DNA from: a filamentous cyanobacterium CCP2
GTDB taxonomy: Bacteria; Cyanobacteriota; Cyanobacteriia; Elainellales; Elainellaceae
DNA: 64,000 nt
Reading direction: 5' to 3'
NCBI GenBank assembly: GCA_003003615.1
Contig: PVWD01000001.1
Span: forward strand, 1-64,000
A model generated the notes under the pieces. The model saw nothing but the letters and a program-made list of their open reading frames with translations, was not told the DNA's origin and did not search any database. Of the stretch, positions 1 through 9,283 are shown piece after piece. Position numbers and translations under genes: made by a program. Every line of letters starts with the position of its first letter. Position 1 is the first letter of the stretch.

Positions 1-852
1 GTTGAGGATTAGTTTGGGAGTTTTGCCAGAGTCTACCAGCGATCGTGCTAATTGAAGGAGTTGAAATGTATCGTTGGTGGCGATCGCATCAAGTATTGCT
101 AACAGGTCTGTTTCTGTCACTCCTCCGGTCATTTCGATCACATGGTTTGCGGTCACAGCTTCACCCAGCAAGCCAACTTGACCCAAAAGCTGAAGGGCAT
201 CTCGCAAACCTCCCTCTGCAAGACGGGCGATCGCCATTAAAGCCTCCTCCTCGACAGCGATCGCTTCAGCATCAGCAACCTCTCGCAAATGTTGTGCGAT
301 CGTCTGAATTGAGAGCGCACGAAAATGAAAGACCTGACAGCGGCTCACAATGGTCGGCAATACCTTATGCACTTCCGTCGTACAAAGAATAAAGACTACA
401 TGAGGTGGTGGCTCCTCAATACACTTCAGCAGAGCGTTTTGAGACTGGGTAGTTAATTGATGTGCTTCGTCAAGAATAAAGATTCGGTAGCGTCCCTGCA
501 CTGGAGCAAGGCTACTACGCTCAATTAATGAACGGGCATCATCCACCCCATTGTTGGAAGCTGCGTCAATCTCGCTGACATCTAAACTGTTGCTGGCTTC
601 AATCGAGCGGCAAGATTGACAGGTGCCGCAGGGTTCATCAGTCGGTCCATCAAAGCTTAAACAGTTGAGGGATTTAGCAAAGATACGTGCTGTAGAGGTT
701 TTCCCCGTTCCTCTAGAACCTGTGAAGAGATACGCTGGGGCAATGTGCATTCGGTCAATGGCATTGGTCAAAGTAGTTTGGACGTAAGGTTGTCCAACTA
801 GCTCTGCCAGGGTTTTAGGGCGATATTTTTGATGGAGGGCGATAGTCGGCAT
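1..852 (-). CDS. dnaX: DNA polymerase III gamma/tau subunit (clamp-loader ATPase), C-terminus off the window
   Basis: The first 284 residues of a clamp-loader ATPase read leftwards from ATG at 852-850; the rest lies beyond the left edge. Visible features are QKYRPKTLAELVGQ near residue 8, Walker A GSRGTGKT (45-52), zinc cysteines C64, C75, C78 and C81, Walker B ILDEAH (126-131) and the SRC arginine finger around 170. All are canonical for DnaX, which loads the beta clamp on DNA. No intein interrupts the visible part. Together with dnaN, a primase-helicase and a PolA-type polymerase in the same window it suggests the plasmid brings its own replication factors. Whether the tau extension is present cannot be seen. 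Confidence 0.93.
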   Translation of the reverse strand, partial: MPTIALHQKYRPKTLAELVGQPYVQTTLTNAIDRMHIAPAYLFTGSRGTGKTSTARIFAKSLNCLSFDGPTDEPCGTCQSCRSIEASNSLDVSEIDAASNNGVDDARSLIERSSLAPVQGRYRIFILDEAHQLTTQSQNALLKCIEEPPPHVVFILCTTEVHKVLPTIVSRCQVFHFRALSIQTIAQHLREVADAEAIAVEEEALMAIARLAEGGLRDALQLLGQVGLLGEAVTANHVIEMTGGVTETDLLAILDAIATNDTFQLLQLARSLVDSGKTPKLILN

Positions 853-959
853 GGTGATATGAATTTAATCATCATGGCGATCGCCCCTAGTCAGGGGCAG
901 CTTGCTCTAGGAGAGATAAGTTAAGTGTTTGATGCTCTTACGTCTTATGATCAGAGCCG

Positions 960-1544
960 TTGTTGAATCTTCTTATTCCATTGAACCGCATCATTCAGCT
1001 TCTTCAAGTTCAAGATCAACAGATCGTCGATGCGATCCTGACGGAGGTGACTGATAAGCATCTTGAGGATGCCAGGACACTTTGGGAGCCGATCTTGGAA
1101 GGAAGCGGTCAAGACGATGAGTATTGGAACTGGGTAGGCAAGAGCCGTCGATCGAAGTTGCTCCCAGGTGATGAGTTGTACGCGATTGAGTGCGAGGGGA
1201 TCACCCAAGGACTGATGATGCTCGATGTCTTGAAGAAACGCTGTCTGATTGAATCGCAGTTGCGACGGCGGTTAGTCTACATTAGTGCTTTGGCAACTGC
1301 CCCCTGGAACCGACCTCTCATCACAAACCCGCCGACCTACAAAGGCGTTGGGGGTAATCTAGTGGATTTCGCAGTCACCCGCAGCCACGAACTGGGTTAT
1401 CAAGGCAGAATAGGATTACATGCGCTTCCAGGTGCGCTAGGATTCTATAGAAAGCTGCGAGTTGGGCTGCTCAATTGCGGTCCTGATCCTGAAGAACCCG
1501 ATAACCTCGTTTACTTCGAGACTTTGAGGATAGACGACCCATGA
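960..1544 (+). CDS. GNAT-family N-acetyltransferase-like protein
   Basis: A 194-residue protein whose second half (about residues 115-180) has a GNAT-like acetyl-CoA fold signature: YKGVGGNLV in the motif A position, then a helix, then LHALPGALGFYRKL typical of motif B. The substrate is unknown. The frame opens with TTG at 960 directly after a TGA and has no convincing ribosome site. An ATG at 947 begins a different frame that is open for only 34 codons, so the true N-terminus is uncertain. The stop overlaps the next gene by ATGA, so the two are probably co-translated. It diverges from dnaX across a roughly 107-bp gap. Confidence 0.6.
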   Translation: MLNLLIPLNRIIQLLQVQDQQIVDAILTEVTDKHLEDARTLWEPILEGSGQDDEYWNWVGKSRRSKLLPGDELYAIECEGITQGLMMLDVLKKRCLIESQLRRRLVYISALATAPWNRPLITNPPTYKGVGGNLVDFAVTRSHELGYQGRIGLHALPGALGFYRKLRVGLLNCGPDPEEPDNLVYFETLRIDDP

Positions 1545-2209
1545 CTCAATCGATTCCTGCCCAGCCAAAAGCCACCTCGGACAAAGCAGCTCGTCATCAG
1601 CGTCTGCTAGAGCTGATTGAAGCCGAGGACGCTGCCAATGGCGAGGTAGGTTGTGGACGGGATTTGGGAAAGGGGCTTTCAAGGTATCTCAGTACTCGCG
1701 GGGTTGTTCTTGACGATAAGCAATTGAAGAGCCTGTTACGAGAGCACTTAGGGCACATTCTGATGGAGCCGGATTTTGATTCCATTGCAACCCAGATTCA
1801 ACATTGGTTTGAATCTTTGGTTGTGCAAACCCGAGACAGTTCTTCGAGTTCTACATCTTTGTTAGATTCAACAAATGTCATAGAGCATATTCCAACGAAG
1901 GAACTCAAAGAACTATTTCAACCACAGCTTGCTGATTTTTGCTCTGAGGATGCTTTAGAACAACTGATTCAGTGGAGCCATCAGATTATTCATAAAGCAG
2001 TACTCCAACCCCGACATACCTGGTCTAAGCCAATATGGGTACTGCGAGGTGAAACACAGATTTACATCGTTCAGGAAACAGGAATTGAAGCGGCGATCGC
2101 TAAAGTCAAGACTCAACATCCTCAAGAAACGGGGAAATTGGAAGTTATCACAGTCGGAGGCGTTTTGGCACCCAATCAGGTAATCTCTCTAGACGCAAAC
2201 CTGCTATAG
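1541..2209 (+). CDS. Hypothetical protein, co-translated with the GNAT-like gene
   Basis: A 222-residue protein starting at an ATG that overlaps the upstream stop codon (ATGA). It is acidic and helical in its first 90 residues, has a serine-rich linker around 100-108 (DSSSSSTSL), and a C-terminal part (about 145-222) with mixed strands ending in VGGVLAPNQVISLD. I recognise no family. The overlap suggests it works with the acetyltransferase, either as a partner or as a substrate-binding subunit. A toxin-antitoxin reading is possible, but GNAT toxins are normally preceded by an RHH antitoxin, which is not the case here. Confidence 0.6.
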   Translation: MTQSIPAQPKATSDKAARHQRLLELIEAEDAANGEVGCGRDLGKGLSRYLSTRGVVLDDKQLKSLLREHLGHILMEPDFDSIATQIQHWFESLVVQTRDSSSSSTSLLDSTNVIEHIPTKELKELFQPQLADFCSEDALEQLIQWSHQIIHKAVLQPRHTWSKPIWVLRGETQIYIVQETGIEAAIAKVKTQHPQETGKLEVITVGGVLAPNQVISLDANLL

Positions 2210-2409
2210 CGTTCTTATTCTAGGAGGTTCTCCCAGGATAGGCATAACGGCAGAACGCAACAGCGGCAGATCACCTCGGCAATACAACAAGCAGCTTTCA
2301 ACCGTTCGCTGCCGTGCGGGATTAGCTGGGTAGTAACTGAACGCTTCAACTCTTGCCCTGAAAAAATGATGATCTGCACAACTCACAATTTAAAGTTTTT
2401 ACCCCTAAA

Positions 2410-5301
2410 TTAGAGTGGCTGCACCGATCGCACAAATCGCTGAAGTTGCCGACTTTCTAATTCCAAAACTCGTCGAGCAAAGTCAGGATCATGGTCGAGT
2501 AAATCATCAAAGGCATCGACCGCAATAGCCAAAATTCGGGTGCTTTCACTATCTGCAACAATCGTATTTTCTGAGTTGCTATGAGCTAAAACCTCTAGCT
2601 CATCTAGCGTTTGTCCCGGGTGAAGCTGTTCAACCCGAATCTCAGATCCAGTTTGATAGTGAATTCTGGCGTCGCCTTCGATCAACAGCAACAATTCTCG
2701 ACAGGTATCTCCTGCTTCCGTAATCACCTCCTCTCGGTTGTAGGCTCTCACCTCTGCCCGATCAGCAAGGGCAATGAGCGTTTCACTCTGCATCCGGTGG
2801 AAGAAGTCGCTATTGAATAAACAAACCAGTTTCTCCAGCATTGGGAATTCGGTTAGAGATGGGGTTACTGTTGAGGTTGAGGGCAATGACAAGAGCCGAT
2901 CAATCATTTCTTGAACCAGATGGGAATGGAATTGATGACGATGATTTCGAGCGATCGCCCGACTGCGTTCCTTATCCAATTGAGCAATAATGTAGAGCGA
3001 TGCCGCCTGAATCATGGGATTTTGATCCTGAAGCAAGGCTTCTAGATGAGCCAGAATTGCCTCAGAGGAGAATTCCAGTGAACAGAAAACAGGCGTTTCT
3101 CCAGGTTGGGTCAAACATTGCAGGATCACTGGCGGCAGGTGGTCGTCCCAATTCTCCTGCTCTAAAATCTCCCCTAGAACAGCAGGGGAAGCCTGTTGTA
3201 ACGACTGTGCCAGAGCCAAGGCTGCCGGATCAGACTGAAGAAGTTCCAGGGTTTCCAGAAGCGATCGCACAATCAGTTCTTTTTTATGACTAATGTTTTC
3301 TCGGAGCAGGGTTAATACCGCTTGATGCTCGTGCAGCATTGGCTGATTCAGAGCGCGGTAACAGTCGATTAATTCGGGTAATTGTGCGAGCAGAAACTCT
3401 GCCTTTTTAACACGACTCGCATTGCCCGAAAATCCGCTCAGAATCCACTCTTCTTCCTGTGGTGTAATTGAGTATTCCCGACGCAAGGAACGAATGGCGG
3501 CTGAATCTTGCAATGATATTTGCTCAAATGCTTTGTGATCAGGCTGTTTGCGTTGCAGCAGCATTAACCGCTCCAGAGATTTGCGGTAACCACTCAGGCG
3601 AATCTGATTCTCTAAGCTACGTTGACGAGCTGGATTGAGCAACTCTGGATCTTCAATGCCCAATTCCTCTAATACAACGCGGTGTTCGTCATCGGTAATG
3701 CCTAATTCCTGACGCATTTGCTGCAAAACTTCTAGACTGCTGGAGTAGTTCACATAGCCTTCTTCCAGTGCTTCTCGCACAACTCCTTTGTATGCCTGAT
3801 GTCGTTTCTCGCGGGTAAAACCAGGAAGTACCTTGGCTAACACATATACCTCATGGGTGTTGAGATCACTCAGCGCCCGTCCTTCCAAAAACTGTGAAAC
3901 ATTAAGCTGCAATTTCTCTAACTGTTTGCGGAATCGATTCGCTAGATTTTCACGAGAATAGAGATCAGGGCTGCGCCGCCAGGTTTTATAGAGCCAGAGG
4001 GTACTCAGCGCCACCAAACCGAGGTCGTAGAGGTATTGCACCCACAAGGGAAAAAGCTGTACTAGCGGGCGACCCCCAAAGATAAAGAAAAAGTTGAAAA
4101 TACCAAAGGTACATAGAGTAAAGATGCGATGTCGAATGGTTTCAATCGTCAGATTTGCCTGATGTCGCCGACTATAGGCTCTGGCACGTTTTTCGATCCA
4201 CCGTCCTCCCCAATAACCGATCGCCGTGCATCCACCGAGCACCAGTGGAACCGCAACCAGTTTGGGAATATTGATCGCCTGCCCAAACAGGTAGAGTCCA
4301 GGGTCAAATAGCGACGCAAGCTGATCGGTTTGCCGCACCCACGCTCCAGAGAAGTAATAGTTCCAGTTGCCTGCATAGAGATAGTAATAGCCAAAGTAGC
4401 CAATTACCAAACCCACATAGCCATAGTACAGAAATGAAGTTTCAGGTTTGTTTAAGCTATTCCAATAGGTGCGCTCAGCGTCAATGTCGATGCAGGGATT
4501 TTGACAGGCGACGCACGCACTCTGCTCTTTACCATCGGGCAATACCGTGCGACACATAGATTGCGTCACGAGTTGCTCACTCATATGAGCTTTGCTGCTC
4601 AACAAGCCCCCCGGCTCACTGTAGATGCTCTGAACCGGAGCCATTGGGCAAAAGTACTGACACCAAGACTTGCCGCCGTACCAATAGCCAACAGCGATCG
4701 CCGCTGCCACTGTGAATAATAGCCACCCCGCTAACACCAGGCGATCGGCATTGAAAAACAAAATTCGCCCACACAATCCTGCAAACAACCAAGCAAACTG
4801 CACATAGGGATAATTTCGACCCAGCCATGAATTCGGATCAACCTTGGCTAGCTCGTAGCGCACTTTGCCAATCTTTTTGTTCTCTCGTTTGAATTGTCGT
4901 TGCCATCCTAAAGCGCGGGGGATTTGAGATAGAAAAGAGAGCGGACAAATCCGCCGCCATAGCTCATGTCCAAACACCAGCAAAATAAGGATTGCGGCTG
5001 GCACAATGACTCCCCAGAAGAGGGTTGTTCCTAACGGATAGGGTTGCTCAGCTAGACATTCTCCCTGCACCTGTACACAGGTATCAGGGAGCCGTAATGG
5101 ACTCCAGGGATGATCAGATACGGTGAGTGCCGATGTCCAAGGGTCATAAAAAAGGGAGGCAATGATTAGTAGCCAAGCAACAGTCAATGCCCAGCGAACC
5201 CAATGCATTTGCCGCTCTGGCAGTTGTGCAAACATAGACAAATCCTTTTCTCTTCTCCAGTCTTCATCAATTGTGTACCGAAGACCACCAGGGTCTGCCA
5301 T
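2410..5301 (-). CDS. Membrane 4Fe-4S protein with helical-repeat middle and C-terminal cyclic-nucleotide-binding domain
   Basis: A 963-residue protein. The first ~450 residues hold several membrane segments and cysteine clusters: CPLSFLSQ near 117, CQYFCPM near 214, and a ferredoxin-like CVACQNPC near 262. This resembles NapH/CcoG-type electron-transfer membrane proteins. The middle (about 450-820) is soluble and helical, with HEAT-like stretches. Residues about 840-950 match a cyclic-nucleotide/CRP-type effector domain (LIALADRAEVR, then ELLLLIEGDARI, then ILAIAVDAFDDLL) without a DNA-binding helix-turn-helix. It may transfer electrons under control of a small ligand; this is inference. Start is ATG at 5301. 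Confidence 0.8.
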   Translation of the reverse strand: MADPGGLRYTIDEDWRREKDLSMFAQLPERQMHWVRWALTVAWLLIIASLFYDPWTSALTVSDHPWSPLRLPDTCVQVQGECLAEQPYPLGTTLFWGVIVPAAILILLVFGHELWRRICPLSFLSQIPRALGWQRQFKRENKKIGKVRYELAKVDPNSWLGRNYPYVQFAWLFAGLCGRILFFNADRLVLAGWLLFTVAAAIAVGYWYGGKSWCQYFCPMAPVQSIYSEPGGLLSSKAHMSEQLVTQSMCRTVLPDGKEQSACVACQNPCIDIDAERTYWNSLNKPETSFLYYGYVGLVIGYFGYYYLYAGNWNYYFSGAWVRQTDQLASLFDPGLYLFGQAINIPKLVAVPLVLGGCTAIGYWGGRWIEKRARAYSRRHQANLTIETIRHRIFTLCTFGIFNFFFIFGGRPLVQLFPLWVQYLYDLGLVALSTLWLYKTWRRSPDLYSRENLANRFRKQLEKLQLNVSQFLEGRALSDLNTHEVYVLAKVLPGFTREKRHQAYKGVVREALEEGYVNYSSSLEVLQQMRQELGITDDEHRVVLEELGIEDPELLNPARQRSLENQIRLSGYRKSLERLMLLQRKQPDHKAFEQISLQDSAAIRSLRREYSITPQEEEWILSGFSGNASRVKKAEFLLAQLPELIDCYRALNQPMLHEHQAVLTLLRENISHKKELIVRSLLETLELLQSDPAALALAQSLQQASPAVLGEILEQENWDDHLPPVILQCLTQPGETPVFCSLEFSSEAILAHLEALLQDQNPMIQAASLYIIAQLDKERSRAIARNHRHQFHSHLVQEMIDRLLSLPSTSTVTPSLTEFPMLEKLVCLFNSDFFHRMQSETLIALADRAEVRAYNREEVITEAGDTCRELLLLIEGDARIHYQTGSEIRVEQLHPGQTLDELEVLAHSNSENTIVADSESTRILAIAVDAFDDLLDHDPDFARRVLELESRQLQRFVRSVQPL

Positions 5302-5779
5302 TGATTTTCTCTAGGCTAGCTATTAGGTTTCTCAGAACTTCATGGCACCTTGAACTTGGAAGTCCAAAAGATAATCTCACGATAAGGTGCAAAAAGAATT
5401 GGGTCCAGTGGGGGTGAAGTTGTCCGATTTTCTTGCGGCAGAGATTTGTGGAGTGAGCAAACCAGAGCCGCCATCCTTGTACTTGGGCACAAACCTACTA
5501 CAAAATGCAAAGAGCCAAGGGCAATTCTCATCCTGCCGTAACACAACCGCTAACATTCAATTGGCTTCGCATCTTATTTCGCTGCTGGAAAAAGCAAGAA
5601 GTGTATAATGAAGCCAACTATATTGCAGCATTACGGGGTAAGGGTTCGCCAACCGTAAAATAGAATTGCCCGGGCACAAAAGTTTGAAGACGATGATGAT
5701 CTACATGTATGTTTTGAATTGAGATGTCTGAAAGTGTAAAGTTTACTCAGGCTTGTCCTCAGTGTATGGTTGTAACAGC
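5302..5779. other. Intergenic gap, no gene recognised
   Basis: This 478-bp gap lies upstream of the FeS/cNMP membrane protein and downstream of dnaN, both on the minus strand. Small open frames on both strands have no recognisable content. I saw no clear terminator or repeat. The promoter for the membrane protein should lie in its left part. Confidence 0.5.
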
Positions 5780-7273
5780 CTACTCTGGTTGCTTGTAGAG
5801 GGGAAAGAGAAAGTGGCGCATTTTCATTTCTAATTCGGGATTGTTGAAATCCCCAGCAGGAACTAACATTGCTGGATAATCTGGCTGCTTCAAATGCATC
5901 TTGATTCCAGAACTAGGAATGGCTTTAACCGCTTCTCCCAGGTATTTAAGGTTGAATTGGATATCCAATGTCATGTCTGTAGGGATATGAGTACTAATCG
6001 TTTCATCACCCTTGCCGAACTCTCGCTCGATCGAAAGGTGAATTTGTTGGGTCGTTCCATCAAATCGAAACTGAATCCCTCTCTCCTTTTTGTCAGTCAG
6101 CACCGACAATCGCTCCAACGCCTTGAACAATCCTGATTTCTCCAGCACCACTTCCCGATCAAAGCTGTATCGGGATAACAACTGCTCACAGTCTGGATAT
6201 TGTCCTTCAATGCACTGGCAGCTCAAAATAATATCCTGCCATGCAAAACTTGCACGAGTTGCTTGAGCATCGTACAGCAGCTGAATCGCATCAACTGAAT
6301 CAGCGAGATTACGAATGAGTTCCTTCAGTGCTTTACCAGGAATGGGAAATTGAGTGAGTTCATCGGTTCCCGATCGCTTGCGCCGCTTTCTGCCAATCCC
6401 CTCCGTTGATAATTCTGCAATTCCTACGGAGAGCTTCGCTAACGCTACTCGATGCCCATCTGTTGCAACAAATTTCAGTGAATTTTGCCCAATCTGAATG
6501 TAAACGCCTGTCAAAATACGCTTGGTTTCATCAGCACTAATCGCATACAGCACACCCTTCAGCCCTTCTCTGAGAATGTTAGTCGGTAGAGAAACAGGAG
6601 TCACTTTGGGTGTTGTAATCGGCGGAAACTCCTCAGCCGGAATTCCTCGAATTTCATAGTTGCCATCCGCGTCCGACAAGGTAATCGAGCAAGTTTTGAT
6701 TGGTTGCTCATCTCCAGAGATAGGTTGTGTAATCTGCATCTGGCTGTTGAGGTTGATGCTACCCGTTGGAAACTGCTTGACCATTCCTGAAAGCATCTCA
6801 ACAGGTACCGTAATCTCACTGCCCAAAAGCACCTGAGCTTCAAAGCTTGCCTGAATGGTCATTGCCAAATCAGTTACAGTCAGATGAACCTGTTGAGCTT
6901 TAGTATCTGCCACCACCAATACGTTCGCCAGCACTGGATGGCTGGGTTTTGTTGGAGCAGCACAACTTGCGATCACCAGTGCATCATGGAACTGACTTTG
7001 AGAACAAATCACCTGCATTCCTTGTTCACTTTCAGGAATTTGATTCGCTGTTGATTTGGCAGCTCGTCTTTTTGCTTTTGGAGGCGAGTTGGTTCGCGAT
7101 CGCTGTTTAGCAATTGGTTCAGCTTCGGTGATCGCCTCGTTCTCATCTGCTTCATTTTCATGAACCATTTGGTTCTCTTCAGCAGAGTCAATTACAGGCT
7201 CAGGCTCTATTCTATTTGTTCGCTTCAATTGCTTAGCAGGTTTATCCTTTGATTTTTGGAGCGTTTGAGTCAT
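5780..7273 (-). CDS. dnaN: DNA polymerase III beta sliding clamp with N-terminal extension
   Basis: A 497-residue protein. From M86 (MQVICSQ) onwards it is a typical three-domain beta clamp: FHDALVIASCAAPTKPSHPVLANVLV, SEITVPVEMLSGMVKQFP, LVPAGDF near the end. The clamp encircles DNA and tethers polymerases. The first 85 residues are charged and low in complexity (KPKAKRRAAK-like), which is unusual for DnaN. Translation could instead begin at M86, giving a clamp of 412 residues, somewhat longer than the family norm of about 370. The extreme C-terminus (FPLYKQPE) differs from the common MPVRL-type ending. It is a plasmid paralogue of the chromosomal clamp. Confidence 0.9.
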   Translation of the reverse strand: MTQTLQKSKDKPAKQLKRTNRIEPEPVIDSAEENQMVHENEADENEAITEAEPIAKQRSRTNSPPKAKRRAAKSTANQIPESEQGMQVICSQSQFHDALVIASCAAPTKPSHPVLANVLVVADTKAQQVHLTVTDLAMTIQASFEAQVLLGSEITVPVEMLSGMVKQFPTGSINLNSQMQITQPISGDEQPIKTCSITLSDADGNYEIRGIPAEEFPPITTPKVTPVSLPTNILREGLKGVLYAISADETKRILTGVYIQIGQNSLKFVATDGHRVALAKLSVGIAELSTEGIGRKRRKRSGTDELTQFPIPGKALKELIRNLADSVDAIQLLYDAQATRASFAWQDIILSCQCIEGQYPDCEQLLSRYSFDREVVLEKSGLFKALERLSVLTDKKERGIQFRFDGTTQQIHLSIEREFGKGDETISTHIPTDMTLDIQFNLKYLGEAVKAIPSSGIKMHLKQPDYPAMLVPAGDFNNPELEMKMRHFLFPLYKQPE

Positions 7274-7602
7274 GGTTATTTCAGCTTGAATTACTGGTTA
7301 GTGGTTTACTGCGCTAGCAGAAGGAAGACCTGCATCGCTGGGGCATGGGAAATAACTACTTAGGGAAAGGTTTTAAAGGATTTAGCTACAAACTATTCCC
7401 TAAGTTTTTATCTCGGAAGGTGTACCTGCCCAAAGAGACCAATTCAGCACCATTAACGAAGCGTTCCCTAATTGTTTTCTCGTTTTGTTCTAGCTCTATT
7501 TTTTACTTTTTTAGCTAGAACAAACGGCAGTTCTGTGGAACATGCCTGGTTACTTAGGGAATAAATAAAGGGAATATCGCTCTAAATATTCCCTAAGTCC
7601 AT
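7274..7602. promoter_or_regulatory. dnaN upstream region with five TTAGGGAA/TTCCCTAA octamers
   Basis: The 329-bp gap between the helicase 3' end and dnaN contains TTAGGGAA at 7361-7368 and 7554-7561, and its reverse complement TTCCCTAA at 7397-7404, 7464-7471 and 7589-7596. The pair 7554-7562/7588-7596 forms a 9-bp inverted repeat. No gene is visible. The repeats may be protein-binding sites controlling dnaN; the binding protein is unknown. Confidence 0.5.
7484..7524. repeat. Perfect 12-bp inverted repeat (hairpin)
   Basis: TTTGTTCTAGCT at 7484-7495 pairs perfectly with AGCTAGAACAAA at 7513-7524 around a 17-nt A/T-rich loop. There is no following T-run in either direction, so it is not a textbook terminator. 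It lies between the helicase 3' end and the dnaN promoter. Confidence 0.7.
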
Positions 7603-8991
7603 TTATGGAACAACCAGAATCCGCTGACGAGCGCGGCTGGCTCCCACATACCATAAGCGATTGTGCTCCCTCACCTTAGCTTTTGCACTATCACCTCGTT
7701 CTGGATTGAGCCGTTTGCTCAAATCCTGACCATCAACGCCACATTCCAGAAATGTACTGCCCTGGCTGTTGTGGACTGTAATGGCAAAGCAATTTCGCAC
7801 GTTAGCAAACTGCTCCAGATGTCGATAATAGTCGCGCCACAGAAATGGATTTCGCTTAGCGATCGCCATCAGCCGACGAGCTTCTACATCAAATCGGTTC
7901 TGCTCATCTTCATGCAAAGCGTAGATTTGACGCCCGCTACCATCATCAGTTGCAACCTTTAGTCTCCAAGCTTTGTAATTGCTGTAGCGATCTTCTGAAC
8001 ACTCTTGAATCGTGAATTCAGTTGAAGTTGAGAGGACGATCGTTTTGCCATCGGGAGCTAAAACCGGATCGCGCGTGATCAGCCGTTCACCAGGAATGAA
8101 CCGAGAGGTTGTCTTGCCATACAGATGATTGCGAATCTGCTGGTTGTAGTAATCCACTTGAGCATTGGTCCAGCAGAGAATTCTGAAACAATCAGGGTTT
8201 TGGGCGAATTCCTTGGAGATTTTCTTGAAGGCATATTTGAGTAGCGATTGCCGCTTTACCAACAGCGAGCCGTTACTCTTGTCCGGCAGATATTTTGAAA
8301 ATGGCTCAAAGGGCACTTTGCTTTTAGTGACTGCATAACGGCAAGCCGTGATGAATTCCAACAGCGGGCTATCCATGCCCTGACGCACCACCTGAGTCAA
8401 CACCGCTTTACTGGGTGTGTTGAAAGCTGGTGATCTGCCCTCATTCACTGGATTAAGCTGAGCCGGATCACCCATCAAGATCATTTTCAGCGAGTGCCAG
8501 GCTGATGTTCTCTTGGACGCTTCCTCAATCCAGTGCCAAAGTTGTTTCCCAATCATGGAACACTCGTCAATGAACACCACATCAAACAACCCGATATATG
8601 ATGTTCCAGTCGGTGCCAACACTTTTTCGTTACCTCTGGAAACCATCCCCAGCCCGAGCAATTGGTGGATCGTGAAGAAGTCTACGCCAGTCACGCCATT
8701 TTCTGCTGCCATACGTTGCAGAACGCCGACAGCTTTATTGGTGGGAGCAGTTAAAACCACTCGTTTCCCTTGGCTGACCAAAACTCTAATTAACTGGAAC
8801 ACAATGGTACTTTTTCCAGTTCCAGCATAGCCAACCAGCAGAAATAAAGCAGCGGTGACTGTCGGTTGTAGAAATGTCCACATTGCGTCCAGTGCTTTAC
8901 GCTGCTGCTCAGTCAGTTGAAACGGAAAAGAGATAGCCGGGGAGGAAGCAGGAAGGGTTTGCATCATAACGACTCCGCTAATTTCATCCAC
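7603..8991 (-). CDS. RecD/PIF1-like superfamily 1 DNA helicase
   Basis: A 462-residue ATPase with Walker A GYAGTGKST (54-62), TAPTNKA (81-87), Walker B FIDECSM (140-146), a GDPAQLNPV motif III near 174-182, QVVRQ in the motif IV position, and VHNSQGST plus YVGASRARQRI near the C-terminus (UvrD_C_2-type). These place it among RecD2/PIF1/Dda-type 5'-3' helicases. It probably unwinds DNA during plasmid replication or conjugation. Cyanobacterial plasmids and phages often carry such helicases beside polymerase genes. Start ATG at 8991. Confidence 0.85.
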   Translation of the reverse strand: MDEISGVVMMQTLPASSPAISFPFQLTEQQRKALDAMWTFLQPTVTAALFLLVGYAGTGKSTIVFQLIRVLVSQGKRVVLTAPTNKAVGVLQRMAAENGVTGVDFFTIHQLLGLGMVSRGNEKVLAPTGTSYIGLFDVVFIDECSMIGKQLWHWIEEASKRTSAWHSLKMILMGDPAQLNPVNEGRSPAFNTPSKAVLTQVVRQGMDSPLLEFITACRYAVTKSKVPFEPFSKYLPDKSNGSLLVKRQSLLKYAFKKISKEFAQNPDCFRILCWTNAQVDYYNQQIRNHLYGKTTSRFIPGERLITRDPVLAPDGKTIVLSTSTEFTIQECSEDRYSNYKAWRLKVATDDGSGRQIYALHEDEQNRFDVEARRLMAIAKRNPFLWRDYYRHLEQFANVRNCFAITVHNSQGSTFLECGVDGQDLSKRLNPERGDSAKAKVREHNRLWYVGASRARQRILVVP

Positions 8992-9164
8992 AAATCGGCT
9001 TGGTACAGCGGTAGCTGGTTATTTTGGTCTTCTCGAAGTTCGCGACGCGACGATCTCACATTCAAGTCGCGCTAACGTTGCTCTCCGATGTTGACCAATC
9101 GAAGGATGCAAACTTAAAACGTGATTCAGGGGTACCAATTGTTTCTATCCACCTGGCTAGTTCT

Positions 9165-9268
9165 CTTATACAAGGGTTGGCAGCTCAACCCATTTCTTAT
9201 ACAAGAGATCTAGAGAGCTGCTGAGATTCTCAAGCAGAATTTAAATTCTGTGGTATCTCTTATATAAG
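9165..9268. promoter_or_regulatory. Three CTTATAYAAG palindromes before the RHH gene (probable operators)
   Basis: CTTATACAAG occurs at 9165-9174 and 9196-9205, and the perfect palindrome CTTATATAAG at 9259-9268, just 15 bp before the RHH start codon. Start-to-start distances are 31 and 63 bp, close to three and six helical turns, so all sites face the same side of DNA. Short palindromes upstream of a ribbon-helix-helix gene are typical autoregulatory operators. Confidence 0.65.
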
Positions 9269-9283
9269 CGATCATGGGTAACT

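Noticed and set aside
45-392. Rightward 115-codon open frame inside dnaX
   Set aside because: It lies antisense to conserved dnaX codons and has no family features.
1-852. Possible intein in dnaX
   Set aside because: Translation through Walker A, zinc and Walker B regions is continuous; no intein blocks seen in the visible part.
947-1050. Alternative ATG frame (MIRAVVESSYSIEP) before the GNAT-like gene
   Set aside because: It closes after 34 codons; a frameshift is possible but cannot be shown without homologues.
2204-2386. Leftward 60-codon frame between two genes
   Set aside because: No ribosome site, conserved motif or continuation; Arg/Cys-rich composition looks like chance.
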